Part shown: one piece after another, positions 37,295 to 46,668 of the stretch
Position numbering within the stretch: the stretch's first letter is position 1
Layout: each line of letters begins with the position of its first letter
DNA from: Pantoea coffeiphila
GTDB taxonomy: Bacteria; Pseudomonadota; Gammaproteobacteria; Enterobacterales; Enterobacteriaceae
Assembly: GCF_016909495.1 (NCBI RefSeq)
Contig: NZ_JAFBFW010000002.1
Coordinates: forward strand, 248,001-312,000
Direction of reading: 5' to 3'
DNA: 64,000 nt
Position numbers and translations under genes: made by a program
Notes under the pieces: generated by a model
Database searches by the model: none
The model's input: only the letters and a program-made list of their open reading frames with translations
Told to the model about the DNA's origin: nothing

Positions 37295-39574
37295 ATGCCC
37301 GGACTCACTTCCCCACTGCGCTATCTGTTACAGGCTTTGCTGCTGATGCTGTGCAGCACATTTATTTCCACCGCTCAGGCAGTGACCTTACCCGCTGCGG
37401 CCGTCGCCGCCCAGTCTCAGCAGACGACAGCCGCCGCTGATACCACACCGCCCGATGCCGATGAAAAGCGCGCCGCGTGGGCCGCACTGGCCAACATTCT
37501 GGATAACGACCAGTCGCGCCAGCAGCTGATTGAGCAGCTGCGCAAAGCGTCAGAACCTCCGGCGGCACCAGCAGATCCGGTTCTGACGCCGCCGGAAGAA
37601 GAGGAAGATAAAACCGTCCTGCAAAGTGTGACCGACGTCAGCCGTCAGTTTGGCGGCGAATTTGCCTCCCGGCTGCAAACCCTGCATCGCAACATCGTCG
37701 ATGCCCCACACAAACCGTTTAACCAGCAGACCTTTTTTAACGCCCTGAGCCACTTTGTTATGCTGGCGGCCGCGCTGTTCGCCTTTTACTGGCTGGTTCG
37801 CTGGGCAGTCTCTCCAGTCTATCGTCGTATGGGCGCCTGGGGGCGGCGAAAAAACAGCGATCGCACCAGCTGGCTGCACCTGCCCGCGATGATTGCCGGT
37901 GCCTTTGTTATCGACCTGCTGCTGCTGGCGCTGGCGCTGTTTGTCGGGCAAATACTCAGCGACAATATGAATGGCGGCAGCCGCACCATCGCCTACCAGC
38001 AGGGGCTGTTCCTTAACGCCTTTGCGCTGATCGAATTTTTCAAAGCGATACTCAGGTTGATGTTCTGCCCACGTTTCCCTCAACTGCGTTTTTTCCATCT
38101 CAGCGACGACCGCGCCACCTACTGGAGTACCCGTATCAGCTGGCTGAGCGGGCTGATCGGCTATGGCCTGCTGGTCATCGTGCCGATCGTGTCGAATCAG
38201 GTGAACGTGCAGGTCGGGGCGCTGATCAACATACTGGTCATGGGGCTGGTCACGGCGTGGGCGCTGTATTTGATTTTCCACAACCGTCGCAATATCCAGC
38301 AGGAGCTGACGCGGCTGGCGGATCGCTCGCTGGCCTTTTTCGCGCTGTTTATTCGCGCCTTTGCGCTGGTGTGGCACTGGCTGGCCAGCGCCTATTTTAT
38401 CGCCCTGTTCCTGTTTTCCCTGTTCGATCCCGGCAACAGCCTGAAGTTTATGATGTCCGCCAGCGTGCGATCGCTGGCCATCATCGCCATCGGCGCGCTG
38501 GTGTCGGGCATGTTGACTCGCTGGATCAATAAAACCATCGTGCTCTCCCCGGAACTGCGCCGTAACTACCCTGAGCTTCAGCAGCGGGTAAACGGCTGGC
38601 TGTCGGCGATGCTTAAGCTGGCACGGGTGATCAGCGTGTTTGCCGTCACCCTGATGCTGCTGAATGCCTGGCACCTGTTTGACCTCTGGCACTGGCTCAC
38701 CTTGGGCGCAGGGGAAAAGCTGGTGGATATTCTGATCCGCATCGTGGTGATCCTGTTCTTCTCGGCGGTGGGCTGGACGCTGCTGGCCAGCCTGATTGAG
38801 AGCCGCCTGGCCTCGGATTCGCACGGCAGACCCATGCCCAGTGCGCGCACCCGCACCCTGCTGACGCTGTTCCGCAACGCGCTGGCAGTGGTGATCAGCA
38901 CCATCACCATTATGATCGTACTTTCCGAGATCGGTGTGAATATCGCTCCGCTGCTGGCCGGTGCCGGGGCGCTGGGGCTGGCGGTGTCGTTTGGTTCGCA
39001 GACGCTGGTGAAAGATATTATTACCGGCGTGTTTATCCAGTTTGAAAATGGCATGAACACCGGCGATCTGGTGACCATCGGGCCGATTACCGGCACGGTG
39101 GAGCGGATGTCGATTCGTTCCGTTGGGGTACGTCAGGATACCGGGGCTTACCACATCATTCCGTGGTCCTCGATCACGACCTTTGCCAACTTCGTGCGCG
39201 GCATCGGCTCGTTTGTGGCGAACTACGACGTCGATCGACGCGAAGATACCGATCGGGTTAACGCCACGCTACAGGCGGCGGTCAGGGAGCTTCTGGAGGA
39301 TAAAACCATTCGGGGCATGGTGATCGGCGAACCGTCGTTTGCCGGGCTGGTCGGCTTAACCAATCAGGCGTTCACCGTACGCGTGTCGTTCACCACACAG
39401 CCGCTGAAGCAGTGGACGGTGCGGTTCGCGCTGGACGGCATGGTGAAAAAGCACTTTGATGCCGCAGGGATCAAAGTGCCTTACCAGACGGTGCAGGTGA
39501 TGCAGAGCGGCAACGATGTCGCCGGGGCGGCTGGGGTGCAGGCTGCGCTGCCTGCTCCAGACCAGGCCATTTGA
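37295..39574 (+). CDS. ybiO: Mechanosensitive channel YbiO (MscS family)
   Basis: 759 residues from the ATG eight bases after AGGAG; 25 upstream in-frame codons lack such a site and precede the signal-like segment (MPGLTSPLRYLLQALLLMLC, cleavage about AQA). A periplasmic segment (about 30-160) is followed by about ten membrane helices. The C-terminal MscS core has the pore helix block LLAGAGALGLAVSFGSQTLV with the Gly/Ala packing pattern near residue 565, then the beta domain FIQFENGMNTGDLVTIGPI. It opens under hypo-osmotic membrane tension. Close to E. coli YbiO (741 residues). Confidence 0.93.
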   Translation: MPGLTSPLRYLLQALLLMLCSTFISTAQAVTLPAAAVAAQSQQTTAAADTTPPDADEKRAAWAALANILDNDQSRQQLIEQLRKASEPPAAPADPVLTPPEEEEDKTVLQSVTDVSRQFGGEFASRLQTLHRNIVDAPHKPFNQQTFFNALSHFVMLAAALFAFYWLVRWAVSPVYRRMGAWGRRKNSDRTSWLHLPAMIAGAFVIDLLLLALALFVGQILSDNMNGGSRTIAYQQGLFLNAFALIEFFKAILRLMFCPRFPQLRFFHLSDDRATYWSTRISWLSGLIGYGLLVIVPIVSNQVNVQVGALINILVMGLVTAWALYLIFHNRRNIQQELTRLADRSLAFFALFIRAFALVWHWLASAYFIALFLFSLFDPGNSLKFMMSASVRSLAIIAIGALVSGMLTRWINKTIVLSPELRRNYPELQQRVNGWLSAMLKLARVISVFAVTLMLLNAWHLFDLWHWLTLGAGEKLVDILIRIVVILFFSAVGWTLLASLIESRLASDSHGRPMPSARTRTLLTLFRNALAVVISTITIMIVLSEIGVNIAPLLAGAGALGLAVSFGSQTLVKDIITGVFIQFENGMNTGDLVTIGPITGTVERMSIRSVGVRQDTGAYHIIPWSSITTFANFVRGIGSFVANYDVDRREDTDRVNATLQAAVRELLEDKTIRGMVIGEPSFAGLVGLTNQAFTVRVSFTTQPLKQWTVRFALDGMVKKHFDAAGIKVPYQTVQVMQSGNDVAGAAGVQAALPAPDQAI

Positions 39575-39694
39575 AGCCAGCTTACCCGCAACTCTGCACC
39601 GAAAAGCTGGGATTGAGTGCAGCGCGCCCTGCTCCACGATTGTCCTGGCCCGTGCGTTCAGGGCGCTGATGACGCCTGCGCAGGCGAGGTCAGC

Positions 39695-40624
39695 TTACTT
39701 GCCCAACAGGCGCGTGCGCTGCGGCTGTTCCATAAAGGTCCAGGCGATAAAGCGGCTTTGCTTTTGCCCCTGGGCCATATCGATGGTGCGCACGGCGGCC
39801 ACGTCGGCCTCTTCCAGCGCGCGCCACAATTCAGGAAGGTTCTCACGGCGGGAAACCAGCGAGGTGAACCAGACGCACTGGCGGGCGAAATTAGCGCTTT
39901 CCGTAATCATCCGGCCGATAAACGCTTTTTCACCGCCCTCACACCACAGCTCGTCCTGCTGCCCGCCGAAGTTCAGCGGCGCATTACGATCCAGCCCAAG
40001 ATTCCGCAGCTTACGCTGGCTGCCTTCATGCGCGTCGGCGGCAGAGGCATGGAACGGCGGGTTACACATCGTGGCGTGATACACGTCATTTTTATGGATA
40101 ATACCGCTGAAGATCGCCGAACTGTCCTTCTGGCGACGCAGGCGAATAGCGCGGTTCAGGCCCGGATTCGCGGCGATAATGCCGTTGGCGGCGGTCATCG
40201 CCTGCGGGTTCACCTCGGTGCCGGTAAAGCGCCACTGGTACTCGCTGTGGCCGATAATCGGATAGATCAGGTTGGCACCGCAGCCGATATCCAGCACGTT
40301 GATCTCGCGCGGCACGACGCGGCTGTTATCTTCCGCCAGCAGATCGGCCAGATGGTGAACATAGTCAGCGCGACCCGGCACCGGCGGGCAGAGGAAGCCT
40401 TCCGGGATATCCCAGTGGGCCAGCCCGTAGAAATGGTGCAGCAGCGCCTGGTTCAGGGTTTTTACCGCTTCCGGGTTGGCGAAATCAATCGACTCGCTGC
40501 CCCAGTTATTCACGGCAACAAACTGCGCCAGCGCCGGATGACAGGCGATCAGCGCGGCGAAATCATAGCGTCCGCGATGGCGGTTACGCGGGTGGAGAAC
40601 ATTTTTCTCGGCAGGGGTTTTCAT
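39695..40624 (-). CDS. rlmF: 23S rRNA (adenine-1618-N6) methyltransferase RlmF
   Basis: 309 residues (E. coli 308). SAM-binding motif [15 protein letters not shown] near residue 105, the catalytic N6-methyltransferase motif [19 protein letters not shown] near 190, and [18 protein letters not shown], all as in RlmF/YbiN. It methylates A1618 of 23S rRNA. It is convergent with ybiO, as in E. coli; a CGCCTGCGCAGGCG palindrome sits in the 120-base gap. Confidence 0.94.
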   Translation of the reverse strand: MKTPAEKNVLHPRNRHRGRYDFAALIACHPALAQFVAVNNWGSESIDFANPEAVKTLNQALLHHFYGLAHWDIPEGFLCPPVPGRADYVHHLADLLAEDNSRVVPREINVLDIGCGANLIYPIIGHSEYQWRFTGTEVNPQAMTAANGIIAANPGLNRAIRLRRQKDSSAIFSGIIHKNDVYHATMCNPPFHASAADAHEGSQRKLRNLGLDRNAPLNFGGQQDELWCEGGEKAFIGRMITESANFARQCVWFTSLVSRRENLPELWRALEEADVAAVRTIDMAQGQKQSRFIAWTFMEQPQRTRLLGK

Positions 40625-40716
40625 CAGTAACTCTCTTGTCAGCAGCGGCGTAAGATACCCTCTGTGCTATTAATGGTAAACATTTCCCGCTGACTTTACT
40701 CAGATAAGGACGATTT

Positions 40717-41349
40717 ATGTCGCGAACACGTCATTCCTACCGGCCGGAAGAGGGGCACGGCCTGCCCCACGATCCGCTCAATGCCATCATCGGCCCGCGC
40801 CCGATCGGCTGGATCAGCTCACAGAATGCCGCCGGGCAGCGCAATCTGGCACCCTACAGCTTCTTTAACTGCTTCAGCTATCGCCCGCCGATTATCGGCT
40901 TTGCCAGCAGCGGCTGGAAAGACAGTGTGGCAAACATCGTTGAAACCGGCGAATTCGTCTGGAATCTGGCCACGCGATCGCTGGCGGAAGCGATGAATGA
41001 AAGCTCGGCTTCACTGCCGCGCGGCGAGGATGAATTTATCCACGCCGGACTAACCGCCCTGCCCGCCAGCCTGGTGAATGTCAGCATGGTGGCGGAAAGC
41101 CCGGTCAACTTTGAGTGCAGACTCACCCAGTGCATCCAGCTGCAGAACGCACAGGGCGGGCTGCTGGACAGCTGGCTGGTGCTGGGGGAAGCCATCGCTA
41201 TACACATCGACAGCGATCTGCTGGATAACGGCGTCTATCAGACCGCCCGTGCGGAACCGATCCTGCGTGCCGGTGGCCCCAGCGCCTATTACGGCATCAG
41301 TGAAGCCCAGCGTTTTGACCTTGTTCGCCCGGATGCCCGCATAAAATAG
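40717..41349 (+). CDS. Flavin-reductase-like FMN-binding protein
   Basis: 210 residues. The pattern is that of the flavin reductase/FMN-binding split-barrel family: IIGPRPIGWISSQNAAGQRN near residue 25, APYSFFNCFSYRPPIIGF and KDSVANIVETGEFVWNLAT, plus FECRLTQCIQL later. Soluble and cytoplasmic. Family members reduce flavins or bind FMN as oxidoreductases; the reaction here is unknown. AAGGA lies nine bases before the ATG. It is divergent from rlmF and 40 bases upstream of the PadR operator pair. Confidence 0.8.
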   Translation: MSRTRHSYRPEEGHGLPHDPLNAIIGPRPIGWISSQNAAGQRNLAPYSFFNCFSYRPPIIGFASSGWKDSVANIVETGEFVWNLATRSLAEAMNESSASLPRGEDEFIHAGLTALPASLVNVSMVAESPVNFECRLTQCIQLQNAQGGLLDSWLVLGEAIAIHIDSDLLDNGVYQTARAEPILRAGGPSAYYGISEAQRFDLVRPDARIK

Positions 41350-41389
41350 GGTCTTAACGAAACTTTTACTCTTTGCAGGCGGAATCCTC

Positions 41390-41433
41390 TCAAGATATAT
41401 CTTGATGCGTTTATTACTCAAGATATATCTTAT
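41390..41433. promoter_or_regulatory. Pair of PadR-type operator palindromes
   Basis: A perfect 16-bp palindrome TCAAGATATATCTTGA at 41390-41405 is repeated with its last bases changed (TCAAGATATATCTTAT) at 41418-41433, centres 28 bp apart. They end 30 bases before the PadR gene, where they would allow autoregulation. Confidence 0.72.
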
Positions 41434-41463
41434 TTTGGTCAGCCATTAACCTGCAATGTCACC

Positions 41464-42003
41464 ATGAAAGAGATGCTTCATCCCACTGAATCACCTGCCG
41501 ATGAGTCAAAAAAAGGGAGCGACGCCGGCAAAAATCAGGTTCGCCGCGGCAAGGCCTTTACCCGCATAGAACTGGTCCTGCTGGTGCTGCATCTGATACG
41601 GCTGAATCCGACGCACGGATATGAAGTGATCACCTCAATCAGGGACTATTCGCAGGGCGTATACCGCCCCAGCCCCGGGGTAATCTATCCGATTCTGACC
41701 TCGATAGAAGAAGAGAAGTACGCCACGACCATTGAAAGCGGCGGCGGTAAAAAGCAGTACTCGCTGACGGCGGCGGGCGAAGCCTATCTCGCCCAGCATC
41801 ATGAGGCGCTGCGCGATACGCTGATAAAAATGAAAAAGATGGTGGTCAGCCAGACGCAGAAAGATCCGCTGATCGAAGAGGCGTTTGAGAAGCTGAAATT
41901 CAGCCTGCGCACGCTGACGACAAATCGAACCGTTAACGAAAACGAACGTGCGGCGATTGTGTCGGCAATTATCGAAGCCAGCGAAAAAATACGCCGAATT
42001 TAG
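41464..42003 (+). CDS. PadR-family transcriptional regulator
   Basis: 179 residues. A charged N-terminal tail of about 30 residues precedes the PadR winged helix (about 33-105): FTRIELVLLVLHLIRLNPTHGYEVI, then YRPSPGVIYPILTSIEEEKY and the wing GGGKKQYSLTAAGEAYLAQH. A C-terminal helical region (about 110-175) resembles the dimerisation helices of the Vir_act_alpha_C type. PadR proteins usually repress genes for phenolic-acid decarboxylation or drug efflux and release DNA on ligand binding. The efflux operon 440 bases downstream on the same strand and the twin palindromes upstream are likely targets. The ribosome-binding site is weak. Confidence 0.85.
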   Translation: MKEMLHPTESPADESKKGSDAGKNQVRRGKAFTRIELVLLVLHLIRLNPTHGYEVITSIRDYSQGVYRPSPGVIYPILTSIEEEKYATTIESGGGKKQYSLTAAGEAYLAQHHEALRDTLIKMKKMVVSQTQKDPLIEEAFEKLKFSLRTLTTNRTVNENERAAIVSAIIEASEKIRRI

Positions 42004-42439
42004 AAACCATGGCCGAACAAGCTCAATTCAATTATGGCTTAATAAAAAAATTCGTTATGTCAATTAATTCATTTTGTTAATTCATTTCGGCGTAAAACCG
42101 AATAGTCATTAATCGATAAGTTTCTTTCGATTTAATGCGAACAGGAAGACAAAACTTTACACCAATTCAGCTAAGCGCCTTACCACACAAGGGCTGATAG
42201 AGAAGTCCCTTGTGCAGACATGCCAGAAAAAAGAATAACAATGACCCGTCTGGTTTTAAAACATGACGATACAGTGAAGTTCGCAACATGCTTCGCAATC
42301 ATCAAAACGATTTCATTGCAATTACTTTACCGATTAACAGCAGTACCTAAATTTTATTAAACGTATCCTGAGCCATTGCTAAATAATGATGGCTCACCGA
42401 TGTGCCATTTTCTTTTTTTAATTTGAGTGGAATAGCCAT
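42004..42439 (+). promoter_or_regulatory. AT-rich region upstream of the RND efflux operon
   Basis: 436 bases with no convincing gene. An 8-bp inverted repeat CACAAGGG/CCCTTGTG with a 13-base loop lies at 42186-42214 and may be an operator or leader hairpin. No copy of the 16-bp PadR-type palindrome was seen here. A 46-codon open frame at 42220-42360 has no ribosome-binding site. Confidence 0.4.
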
Positions 42440-43561
42440 ATGCAATTACGCATAGTCTCGCTGCTGACCCTTTTTTGCCTGGCCGGCTGCGATAACGTCA
42501 CCTCCAGCGCCCCGGCCCCCGGTATGACCGAAGTTGGCGTCGTCACGCTGAAAGCCAGCAGCTTTACGCTGACCAGCGATCTTACCGGCCGCACCACCGC
42601 TACCCAGACGGCAGAAGTCAGGCCGCAGGTGGGTGGGCTGATCCAGAAGCGCCTGTTTACCGAAGGGGCCGAAGTGAAAGCCGGACAGCCGCTGTATCAG
42701 CTTGATGCCGCCAGCTATAAAGCGACCTGGCAACAGGCTGCCGCCGCGCTGAAAAGTGCTCAGGCGCTGGTGATCGGTGACTGCCAGAAAGCCAAACGCT
42801 ATGCCGGACTGGTGCAGTATCAGGGCGTTTCACAGCAGGATGCCGACGATGCGAAATCCACCTGCGACCAGGACCGCGCCAGCGTAGCGGAAAAACAGGC
42901 CGCGCTGGACAGCGCGCGCGCCAACCTTGACTGGACCACCGTCACCGCGCCAATCGCAGGCCGCATCGGTATTTCTGCCGTCACGCCCGGTGCATTGGTG
43001 ACCGCCGGGCAGGACACGGTACTGGCGACCATCCGCAGTCTCGACAGCATGTACGTTGATCTAACCCGCTCCAGCGTGGAGCTGCTCAACCTGCGCAAGC
43101 GCGCGCTGGCCAGCGATAACAACACGCTGAACGTCACCCTGACGCTGGAAGACGGCACCACCTACCCGGAAAAGGGTCGCCTGGAACTGACCGAAGTGGC
43201 GGTGGATGAAGCCACCGGATCGGTCACGCTGCGCGCCGTGTTCCCTAACCCACAGCACGTGCTGCTGCCGGGCATGTTCGTTCATGCCCTGGTGGATGAA
43301 GGCGTGGTGGAAAACGCGATTCTCGCCCCGCAGCAGGGGATTACGCGCGATGCCAAAGGCAACGCCACCGCACTGGTCGTCAATGCAGAGAACAAAGTGG
43401 AACAACGCGAAGTGGTGACCGCAGACGCCACCGGAACCAACTGGCTGATAACCAAAGGCCTGCTGGCGGGCGACCGTCTGCTGGTGGAAGGCAGCGATAA
43501 AGTCGCCGCCGGGGACAGCGTGAAGCCGGAAGAAGTGACCCGCAGCGAGGGAGCGAACTGA
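42440..43561 (+). CDS. RND efflux membrane-fusion lipoprotein (AcrA type)
   Basis: 373 residues. Lipoprotein signal with lipobox LAGC (Cys 17). The lipoyl half VRPQVGGLIQKRLFTEGAEV is followed by a short coiled coil containing an unusual Cys pair (GDCQKAKR and STCDQDR). The second half is DWTTVTAPIAGRIGISAVTPG, then beta-barrel and membrane-proximal domains (GMFVHALVDEGVVENAILAP). It links the RND pump to the outer-membrane channel. The stop overlaps the pump start (TGATG). Confidence 0.9.
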   Translation: MQLRIVSLLTLFCLAGCDNVTSSAPAPGMTEVGVVTLKASSFTLTSDLTGRTTATQTAEVRPQVGGLIQKRLFTEGAEVKAGQPLYQLDAASYKATWQQAAAALKSAQALVIGDCQKAKRYAGLVQYQGVSQQDADDAKSTCDQDRASVAEKQAALDSARANLDWTTVTAPIAGRIGISAVTPGALVTAGQDTVLATIRSLDSMYVDLTRSSVELLNLRKRALASDNNTLNVTLTLEDGTTYPEKGRLELTEVAVDEATGSVTLRAVFPNPQHVLLPGMFVHALVDEGVVENAILAPQQGITRDAKGNATALVVNAENKVEQREVVTADATGTNWLITKGLLAGDRLLVEGSDKVAAGDSVKPEEVTRSEGAN

Positions 43562-46500
43562 TGTTTTCGCGTTTCTTTGTTCGCCGCCCGGTATTTGCCT
43601 GGGTCATTGCGATACTCATTATGCTGGCGGGGATTATGGCTATCCGCACCCTGCCGGTGGCCCAGTACCCCGACGTTGCTCCACCGTCGATCAAGATCAA
43701 AGCCACCTATACCGGTGCCTCGGCGGAGACGCTGGAAAATAGCGTCACCCAGGTGATCGAACAGCAGATGACCGGTCTGGATAACCAGCTCTACTTCACC
43801 TCGTCCAGCAGCTCGGACGGTTCGGTGGATATCAATGTCACCTTCCAGCAGGGAACCGACCCGGATACCGCGCAGGTGCAGGTACAGAACAAGGTGCAGC
43901 AGGCCGAATCCCGCCTGCCGAGCGAAGTGCAAAGCGCCGGTATTACCGTCACCAAAACGCAGTCCAACTTCCTGCTGATTATGGCGCTGTACGACAACAA
44001 CGACCGCGCCAGCAGTTCCGATATCGCCGACTGGCTGGTGAGCAACCTGCAGGACCCGCTGGCCCGCGTCAGCGGCGTCGGCAGCCTGCAGGTTTTCGGT
44101 GCCGAATACGCCATGCGCATCTGGCTCGATCCCGCCAAACTCGCTTCCTACAGCCTGATGCCGTCGGACGTGCAGAGCGCGATTGAAGCGCAGAACGTAC
44201 AGGTGACCGCCGGTAAACTCGGTGCCCTGCCCGCCGCCAGCAACCAGCAGCTGACGGCCACGGTGCGCGCCCAGTCGCGTCTGCAAACCGTCGATCAGTT
44301 CCGCAATATCATCATTAAAAGCGCCACCGGCGGTGCCGTGGTGCGCATCGGCGACGTCGCGCGCGTAGAAATGGGCAGCGAAGACTACAGCGCCAGCTCG
44401 AAACTGAACGGCCACCCGGCGGCCGGTGTGGCGGTGATGCTTACTCCCGGAGCCAACGCGCTGGATACCGCCAGTCTGGTGAAGGCGAAAATTGAAGAAT
44501 ATCATCACAATATGCCTGCGGGTTATGAAATCGCTTACCCGAAAGACAGCACCGAATTCATTAAAATCTCGGTACAGGATGTGATTGAGACCCTGCTGAT
44601 CGCCATTGTTCTGGTGGTGACGGTGATGATGCTGTTCCTGCAAAACCTGCGCGCCACGCTCATCCCCGCGCTGGCGGTGCCGGTGGTGCTGCTCGGTACT
44701 TTTGGCGTGCTGGCGCTGTTCGGCTACTCCATTAATACCCTGACGCTGTTTGCCATGGTGCTGGCCATCGGGCTGCTGGTGGATGACGCCATCGTGGTGG
44801 TGGAAAACGTCGAGCGCATCATGCGCAACGAAGGACTGAACGCCCGTGAAGCCACCGAGAAATCAATGGGTGAAATCGCAGGGGCGCTGGTGGCGATTGC
44901 GCTGGTGCTGTCTGCGGTATTCCTGCCCATGGCCTTCTTCGGCGGCTCCACCGGGGTGATTTACCGTCAGTTCTCGGTGACGATTATCGCCGCCATGATG
45001 CTGTCGGTGGTGGTCGCCCTGACGCTGACCCCGGCGCTGTGCGGCATGCTGCTTAAGCATACCCAGCCTCCGCAGCGCGGCTTCTTCGCCCGCTTTAACC
45101 GCCTGTATCAGAACGGCGAGAAGCGCTATCGCAAGCGCGTACTGTGGCTTCTTGGCCGCCCGGTGCGACTGATGCTGGTTTACGCAGTCTTTGCCGGACT
45201 GATGGCGCTGCTGCTGTGGCGTCTGCCGGGCAGCTTCCTGCCGGAAGAAGACCAGGGCGAAATCATGGTGCAGTACACCCTGCCCGCCGGTGCCACCATC
45301 AGCCGTACCGATGCGGTGAACAAGCGCGTCACCGACTGGTTCCTTAACCAGCAGAAGGACAACACCAACGTTATCTTTACCGTTAACGGCTTTAACTTCA
45401 GCGGCAGCGGCCAGAATGCCGGTATGGCCTTCGTTTCACTGAAAGACTGGAGCCTGCGCTCCGGAGAGAAAAACAGCGCGCAGGGCATCGCCCGTGAAGC
45501 CATGGCGGCGCTGGGTGATATCCGCGACGCGAAAGTCTTCGCCATGACTCCGCCGTCGGTGCAGGGCCTGGGGCAGAGCAACGGCTTTACCTTTGAGCTA
45601 CTGGCCAGCGGTGCCACCGACCGTAACACCCTGCTGAAGCTGCGCAGCGACCTGCTGAAAGCGGCAAACAGCAGCCCCGAGCTGCAATCGGTGCGCGCCA
45701 GCGATCTGCCGCAGATGCCGCAGCTGCAGGTGGATATCGACAACAACAAAGCGGTGGCACTCGGCCTGTCGCTTTCTGATGTAACCGACACGCTGAGCAG
45801 CGCCTGGGGTGGCACCTACGTGAACGATTTTATCGATCGCGGCAGGGTGAAAGAGGTGTATATCGAAGGCGACAGCCAGTTTCGCTCGAAGCCGGAGGAC
45901 CTGGCGAAATGGTTTGTGCGCGGCAGCGACAGCAGCATGACGCCGTTCTCCGCCTTCGCCACCACGCACTGGATCTACGGCCCGGAAAGCCTGTCACGCT
46001 ATAACGGCTCGGCCGCCTTTGAAATTGCCGGTGAAAACAGCGCGGGTTACAGCTCGGGTGCGGCGATGGACAAAATGGAGCAGCTGGCTAATCAGCTGGC
46101 ACCGGGTTCCAGCTGGGCATGGAGCGGCCTGTCACTGCAGGAAAAACTCGCCAGCGGCCAGGCCATGAGCCTGTACGCCATCTCGATTCTGGTGGTATTC
46201 CTCTGCCTGGCGGCGCTGTACGAGAGCTGGTCTGTGCCGTTCTCGGTGCTGCTGGTGATCCCACTGGGTATCTTCGGTGCTGCACTGGCCGCCAGCCTGC
46301 GCGGGCTGAGCAACGATATCTACTTCCAGGTTGCCCTACTGACCACCATCGGGCTGTCGGCGAAGAACGCCATCCTTATCGTGGAATTCGCCGAGGCGGC
46401 GCTAAAACAGGGAAGCTCGCTAAGCGCAGCGGCGATTTCCGCAGCCCGTATTCGCCTGCGGCCCATTGTGATGACCTCGCTGGCCTTTATTGCCGGGGTG

Positions 46501-46668
46501 CTGCCGCTGGCGGTGGCGACCGGAGCCGGAGCCAACAGCCGTATTGCGATTGGTACCGGGATTATCGGCGGAACGCTGGCCGCAACCATTCTGGCGATTT
46601 TCTTTGTACCGCTGTTCTTCGTGCTGGTGAAGCATCTGTTCACCTCGCGCCACGGGAGTAAAAAATGA
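43561..46668 (+). CDS. RND multidrug efflux pump (HAE1 family, AcrB type)
   Basis: 1035 residues with twelve membrane helices and two large periplasmic loops. It begins MFSRFFVRRPVFAWVIAILI as AcrB-type pumps do. Proton-relay residues are in place: the Asp pair in GLLVDDAIVVVENVER (about residue 405) and the Lys in LSAKNAILIVEFAEA (about residue 940). It exports hydrophobic drugs, bile-salt-like or plant compounds with proton import. It overlaps both neighbours by one to four bases, so the operon is tightly coupled. It does not lie in the usual acrAB context. Confidence 0.94.
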   Translation: MFSRFFVRRPVFAWVIAILIMLAGIMAIRTLPVAQYPDVAPPSIKIKATYTGASAETLENSVTQVIEQQMTGLDNQLYFTSSSSSDGSVDINVTFQQGTDPDTAQVQVQNKVQQAESRLPSEVQSAGITVTKTQSNFLLIMALYDNNDRASSSDIADWLVSNLQDPLARVSGVGSLQVFGAEYAMRIWLDPAKLASYSLMPSDVQSAIEAQNVQVTAGKLGALPAASNQQLTATVRAQSRLQTVDQFRNIIIKSATGGAVVRIGDVARVEMGSEDYSASSKLNGHPAAGVAVMLTPGANALDTASLVKAKIEEYHHNMPAGYEIAYPKDSTEFIKISVQDVIETLLIAIVLVVTVMMLFLQNLRATLIPALAVPVVLLGTFGVLALFGYSINTLTLFAMVLAIGLLVDDAIVVVENVERIMRNEGLNAREATEKSMGEIAGALVAIALVLSAVFLPMAFFGGSTGVIYRQFSVTIIAAMMLSVVVALTLTPALCGMLLKHTQPPQRGFFARFNRLYQNGEKRYRKRVLWLLGRPVRLMLVYAVFAGLMALLLWRLPGSFLPEEDQGEIMVQYTLPAGATISRTDAVNKRVTDWFLNQQKDNTNVIFTVNGFNFSGSGQNAGMAFVSLKDWSLRSGEKNSAQGIAREAMAALGDIRDAKVFAMTPPSVQGLGQSNGFTFELLASGATDRNTLLKLRSDLLKAANSSPELQSVRASDLPQMPQLQVDIDNNKAVALGLSLSDVTDTLSSAWGGTYVNDFIDRGRVKEVYIEGDSQFRSKPEDLAKWFVRGSDSSMTPFSAFATTHWIYGPESLSRYNGSAAFEIAGENSAGYSSGAAMDKMEQLANQLAPGSSWAWSGLSLQEKLASGQAMSLYAISILVVFLCLAALYESWSVPFSVLLVIPLGIFGAALAASLRGLSNDIYFQVALLTTIGLSAKNAILIVEFAEAALKQGSSLSAAAISAARIRLRPIVMTSLAFIAGVLPLAVATGAGANSRIAIGTGIIGGTLAATILAIFFVPLFFVLVKHLFTSRHGSKK

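Noticed and set aside
37550-39154. 534-codon open frame on the - strand opposite ybiO
   Set aside because: It is antisense to a clear MscS-family gene. The His/Gln/Arg-rich product is typical of the reverse complement of a GC-rich membrane-protein gene.
42220-42360. 46-codon open frame upstream of the RND operon
   Set aside because: No ribosome-binding site at either possible start, no recognisable features, and AT-rich composition like non-coding sequence. Could be revisited with ribosome profiling.
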